Of a stretch of 5,790 nucleotides of DNA, positions 4,564-5,790 are shown piece after piece; positions within the stretch are counted from its first letter, which is position 1, and every line of letters starts with the position of its first letter. Below the pieces are notes generated by a model, which did no database searches, was not told the origin of the DNA, and saw nothing but the letters and a program-made list of their open reading frames with translations. Position numbers and translations under genes: made by a program. The stretch comes from Deltaproteobacteria bacterium RIFOXYD12_FULL_50_9 (lineage in GTDB: Bacteria > Desulfobacterota > Desulfobulbia > Desulfobulbales > CALZHT01). Location: positions 4,222 through 10,011 of the forward strand of contig MGTA01000131.1 in assembly GCA_001799225.1 (NCBI GenBank), written 5' to 3'.

Positions 4564-4944
4564 ATGCTCCTTGATACCCATATATTTCTCTGGTGGCTTT
4601 TTAATGACGCGAAATTGCCGCAAAACATCAAATTGTTTGTCCAAGACCGGAATAATCAGGTTTTTGTCAGTGCGGTATCGGCATGGGAGATAACGACAAA
4701 ATTTCGTTTAGGAAAGCTTCCGGAGGCCGCGTTGGTTGCAAAAGATGTCCCCTTGTGGATCATAAAAGCCGGTTTTGAACCGCTACCGGTGACTCCAGTT
4801 CATGCACAACTGGCTGGGGAATGGGACTTTTCCCATCGCGACCCCTTTGATCGAATGCTTGCTGCTCAAGCCAAGCTGGAAAGAATGCCACTGGCTTCGG
4901 TTGATCCTGCCTTCGGAGATTTCCCAATCGAAATCTTCCGATAA
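4564..4944 (+). CDS. vapC: VapC-type PIN-domain toxin (ribonuclease), 126 aa
   Basis: The start MLLDTHIFLWWL is diagnostic of the VapC group partnered with Phd-type antitoxins (COG3744-like). The metal-binding acidic residues are all in place: D4 (LLDTH), E42 (SAVSAWEIT), D93 and D96 (HRDPFDRMLAAQA) and D114 (SVDPAF). SAWEIT and RDPFDRMLAAQA are the strongest family signatures. Such toxins cleave specific RNAs, tRNA in several studied members, stopping translation; the target cannot be predicted here. The ATG at 4564 follows the antitoxin stop by 2 bp. A TTG at 4549 would add five residues overlapping the antitoxin, but has no better RBS and the family begins at this ATG. Length (126 aa) is normal, with no frameshift or stop, so the pair looks functional. 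Confidence 0.9.
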   Translation: MLLDTHIFLWWLFNDAKLPQNIKLFVQDRNNQVFVSAVSAWEITTKFRLGKLPEAALVAKDVPLWIIKAGFEPLPVTPVHAQLAGEWDFSHRDPFDRMLAAQAKLERMPLASVDPAFGDFPIEIFR

Positions 4945-5259
4945 AGGGCAACTGATGCCCATCAATTTCTCAGTCTCTTCATTATGGATAGAGGCTGCTT
5001 TGGCTTTGGATAATCGTGTTAATGAGCTGATGATCAGTTCTAGGAATGTGATCCTGTGACGATGCTGCATTGCCTGGTGCCCACCATCTGGGCGGCAGCT
5101 ATTCGGTCATTGCGGAAATGATCCTGACCGAACTGCGTAACAAGGCGCATCGACGCTACAGGACTCGAGCTGCATCGGCATCAATAAGCCAGGCAATGGC
5201 GCCATGCACCGTCCTTATGAGTCCGGCGGGATATACCCGACTCTGAACTTTCCCTATTT

Positions 5260-5281
5260 TTTCATCATAAATTTCATCATA
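5260..5281 (+). repeat. Two direct copies of TTTCATCATA, 12 bp apart
   Basis: TTTCATCATA occurs at 5260-5269 and again at 5272-5281. The phasing is just over one helical turn, which suits tandem binding of a regulator, but the sequence is low in complexity and slippage is equally likely. It lies about 230 bp ahead of the zinc-ribbon gene. Confidence 0.35.
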
Positions 5282-5467
5282 TCGAAAAAAATGCTTGCCC
5301 ATACCGCGACAATGCTTATTTTTCACCTTGTACAAACTATAAAAAGAAAATACCTTGATTCGACTTTTTTCTAACAGTTCGCATTAACGTAATTTCCAGA
5401 AGGCTTTTTCCCGCCTGGACATGCAAATGCACACCGGGTAAACTGCCGTTTGCTTTCATGTAATCCT

Positions 5468-5483
5468 GAGTCCATTAAGACTC
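5468..5483 (+). promoter_or_regulatory. GAGTC/GACTC dyad in the leader of the zinc-ribbon gene
   Basis: GAGTC (5468-5472) and GACTC (5479-5483) are perfect 5-bp inverted arms with a 6-base spacer, about 27 bp before the start codon and just ahead of the AGGAG site (5498-5502). It could be a small leader hairpin or an operator. TATAAA at 5338-5343 is a possible -10 farther upstream, with no convincing -35. Confidence 0.3.
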
Positions 5484-5510
5484 GCACCACTATTTTTAGG
5501 AGAATTTCCA

Positions 5511-5790
5511 ATGTCTGCATCTGATGAGTGCGTAAAATATGCCGCCGAAGAGCACTTCTGCCCCCACTGCAACCAACGGCTCTCCTGCTGCCAGGCACCG
5601 CCTTTCCATGTCGGCGATGGCCTTGGCTGGGGTAGCGAGGTGATGTTCCTCTGCTTGAACGATTTATGCCCGCTCTATGTCAACGGGTGGCAACATATTG
5701 AACAACAATACGCTCATACCGGTTCGTACCGCTACATGCTGCTGCCCGGTGCTGCCAAAGGCGAGGCGATCATGGTGGGCAGCAAGGACG
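5511..5790 (+). CDS. Cysteine-rich zinc-ribbon protein of unknown function, N-terminal part (runs off window)
   Basis: The frame opens at ATG 5511, with AGGAG (5498-5502) 8 bases upstream, and remains open to the last base, giving 93 complete codons. After a short acidic head come CPHC (residues 17-20), then LSCCQAPPFHVGDGLGWGSEVMF, and CLNDLCPLYVNGW. CPHC and CLNDLC could supply four zinc ligands, and a CC pair lies between them. The aromatic glycine-rich middle (FHVGDGLGWGSE) and the YRYMLLPG stretch look strongly conserved. I recall similar small uncharacterised zinc-ribbon proteins in anaerobic deltaproteobacteria, but no function is known to me. No signal peptide or membrane segment is visible, so it is probably cytoplasmic. 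A role in binding nucleic acid or a partner protein would be speculation. Confidence 0.8.
   Translation, partial: MSASDECVKYAAEEHFCPHCNQRLSCCQAPPFHVGDGLGWGSEVMFLCLNDLCPLYVNGWQHIEQQYAHTGSYRYMLLPGAAKGEAIMVGSKD

Larger units (their letters stand above)
4945..5510. other. Non-coding stretch between vapC and the zinc-ribbon gene
   Basis: I see no gene with both a credible start and recognisable protein sequence here. A frame at 4945-5059 could encode a short helical stretch (SLWIEAALALDNRVNELMI), but it has no RBS and its upstream part overlaps vapC out of frame. A second open stretch (about 5052-5247) includes GGSYSVIAEMILTELRNKAHRRY, which has protein-like character but no start codon signal and no family I recognise; it may be a gene relic. 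CATTGCCTGG (5068-5077) and CCAGGCAATG (5189-5198) are a distant perfect 10-bp inverted repeat. From about 5240 the sequence is AT-rich and leader-like. Confidence 0.5.

Noticed and set aside
4802..5059. 85-aa plus-strand frame overlapping vapC
   Set aside because: More than half overlaps vapC out of frame. The tail looks mildly protein-like, but there is no start signal.
5068..5198. Possible integron attC site (131 bp with 10-bp inverted ends)
   Set aside because: The size fits, but the ends lack the RYYYAAC/GTTRRRY core sites that define attC, and no integrase is in the window.
1..5790. CRISPR array, tRNA or rRNA genes
   Set aside because: No regularly spaced repeats, cloverleaf with CCA-type end, or rRNA-like conserved blocks were seen on either strand.

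Overview
The window looks like a chromosomal stretch from a Gram-negative, moderately GC-rich bacterium. My tentative guess is a deltaproteobacterial (Desulfuromonadota or Desulfobulbia-like) host, based on the style of the glucokinase, the DUF2293 protein and the small zinc-ribbon protein. This is recall, not a database result. Dense ordinary genes alternate with AT-richer stretches that hold toxin-antitoxin (TA) genes, repeats and gene relics, which is typical of an accessory region.

Layout. Positions 1-326 (+) hold the C-terminal end of a glucokinase of the E. coli Glk type. Positions 416-604 (+) hold a small uncharacterised protein with a strong ribosome binding site. Two minus-strand genes follow: an ArsM-like SAM methyltransferase that has lost its middle (659-1129), and a DUF2293 protein with an N-terminal CxxC...CxxC zinc ribbon (1208-1906). 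Upstream of the DUF2293 gene are a REP-like set of inverted repeats (1937-1990) and a 186-bp MITE-like element with near-perfect terminal inverted repeats and a large internal palindrome (2008-2193).

The centre (2271-3814, minus strand) is a two-gene operon. An XRE helix-turn-helix/ImmA-IrrE (DUF955, HELGH) protein overlaps a complete PIN-domain protein by 4 bp (ATGA). This is the architecture of a type II TA module in which the regulator carries a zinc-protease-like domain. A perfect 12-bp inverted repeat brackets the gene junction. In the mRNA it would pair the only good Shine-Dalgarno sequence of the PIN gene with its codons 3-6, and the loop would hold both the antitoxin stop and the toxin start. 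The operon promoter also carries a GTTGACA/TGTCAAC dyad that could be an autoregulatory operator.

Beyond it lies a frameshifted relic of a second PIN (VapC-like) toxin (about 3901-4037). A complete vapBC pair follows (4337-4944, +), with a Phd/YefM-type antitoxin and a PIN toxin separated by 2 bp. Three PIN genes therefore lie within 2.7 kb, two intact and one dead. Positions 4945-5510 contain no convincing gene, only short repeats and possible regulatory elements. The window ends inside a small cysteine-rich zinc-ribbon protein gene (5511 to beyond the end).

The most interesting items are the predicted RBS-sequestering hairpin at the toxin start of the XRE-ImmA/PIN operon, the MITE-like element, and the cleanly in-frame deletion in the methyltransferase.
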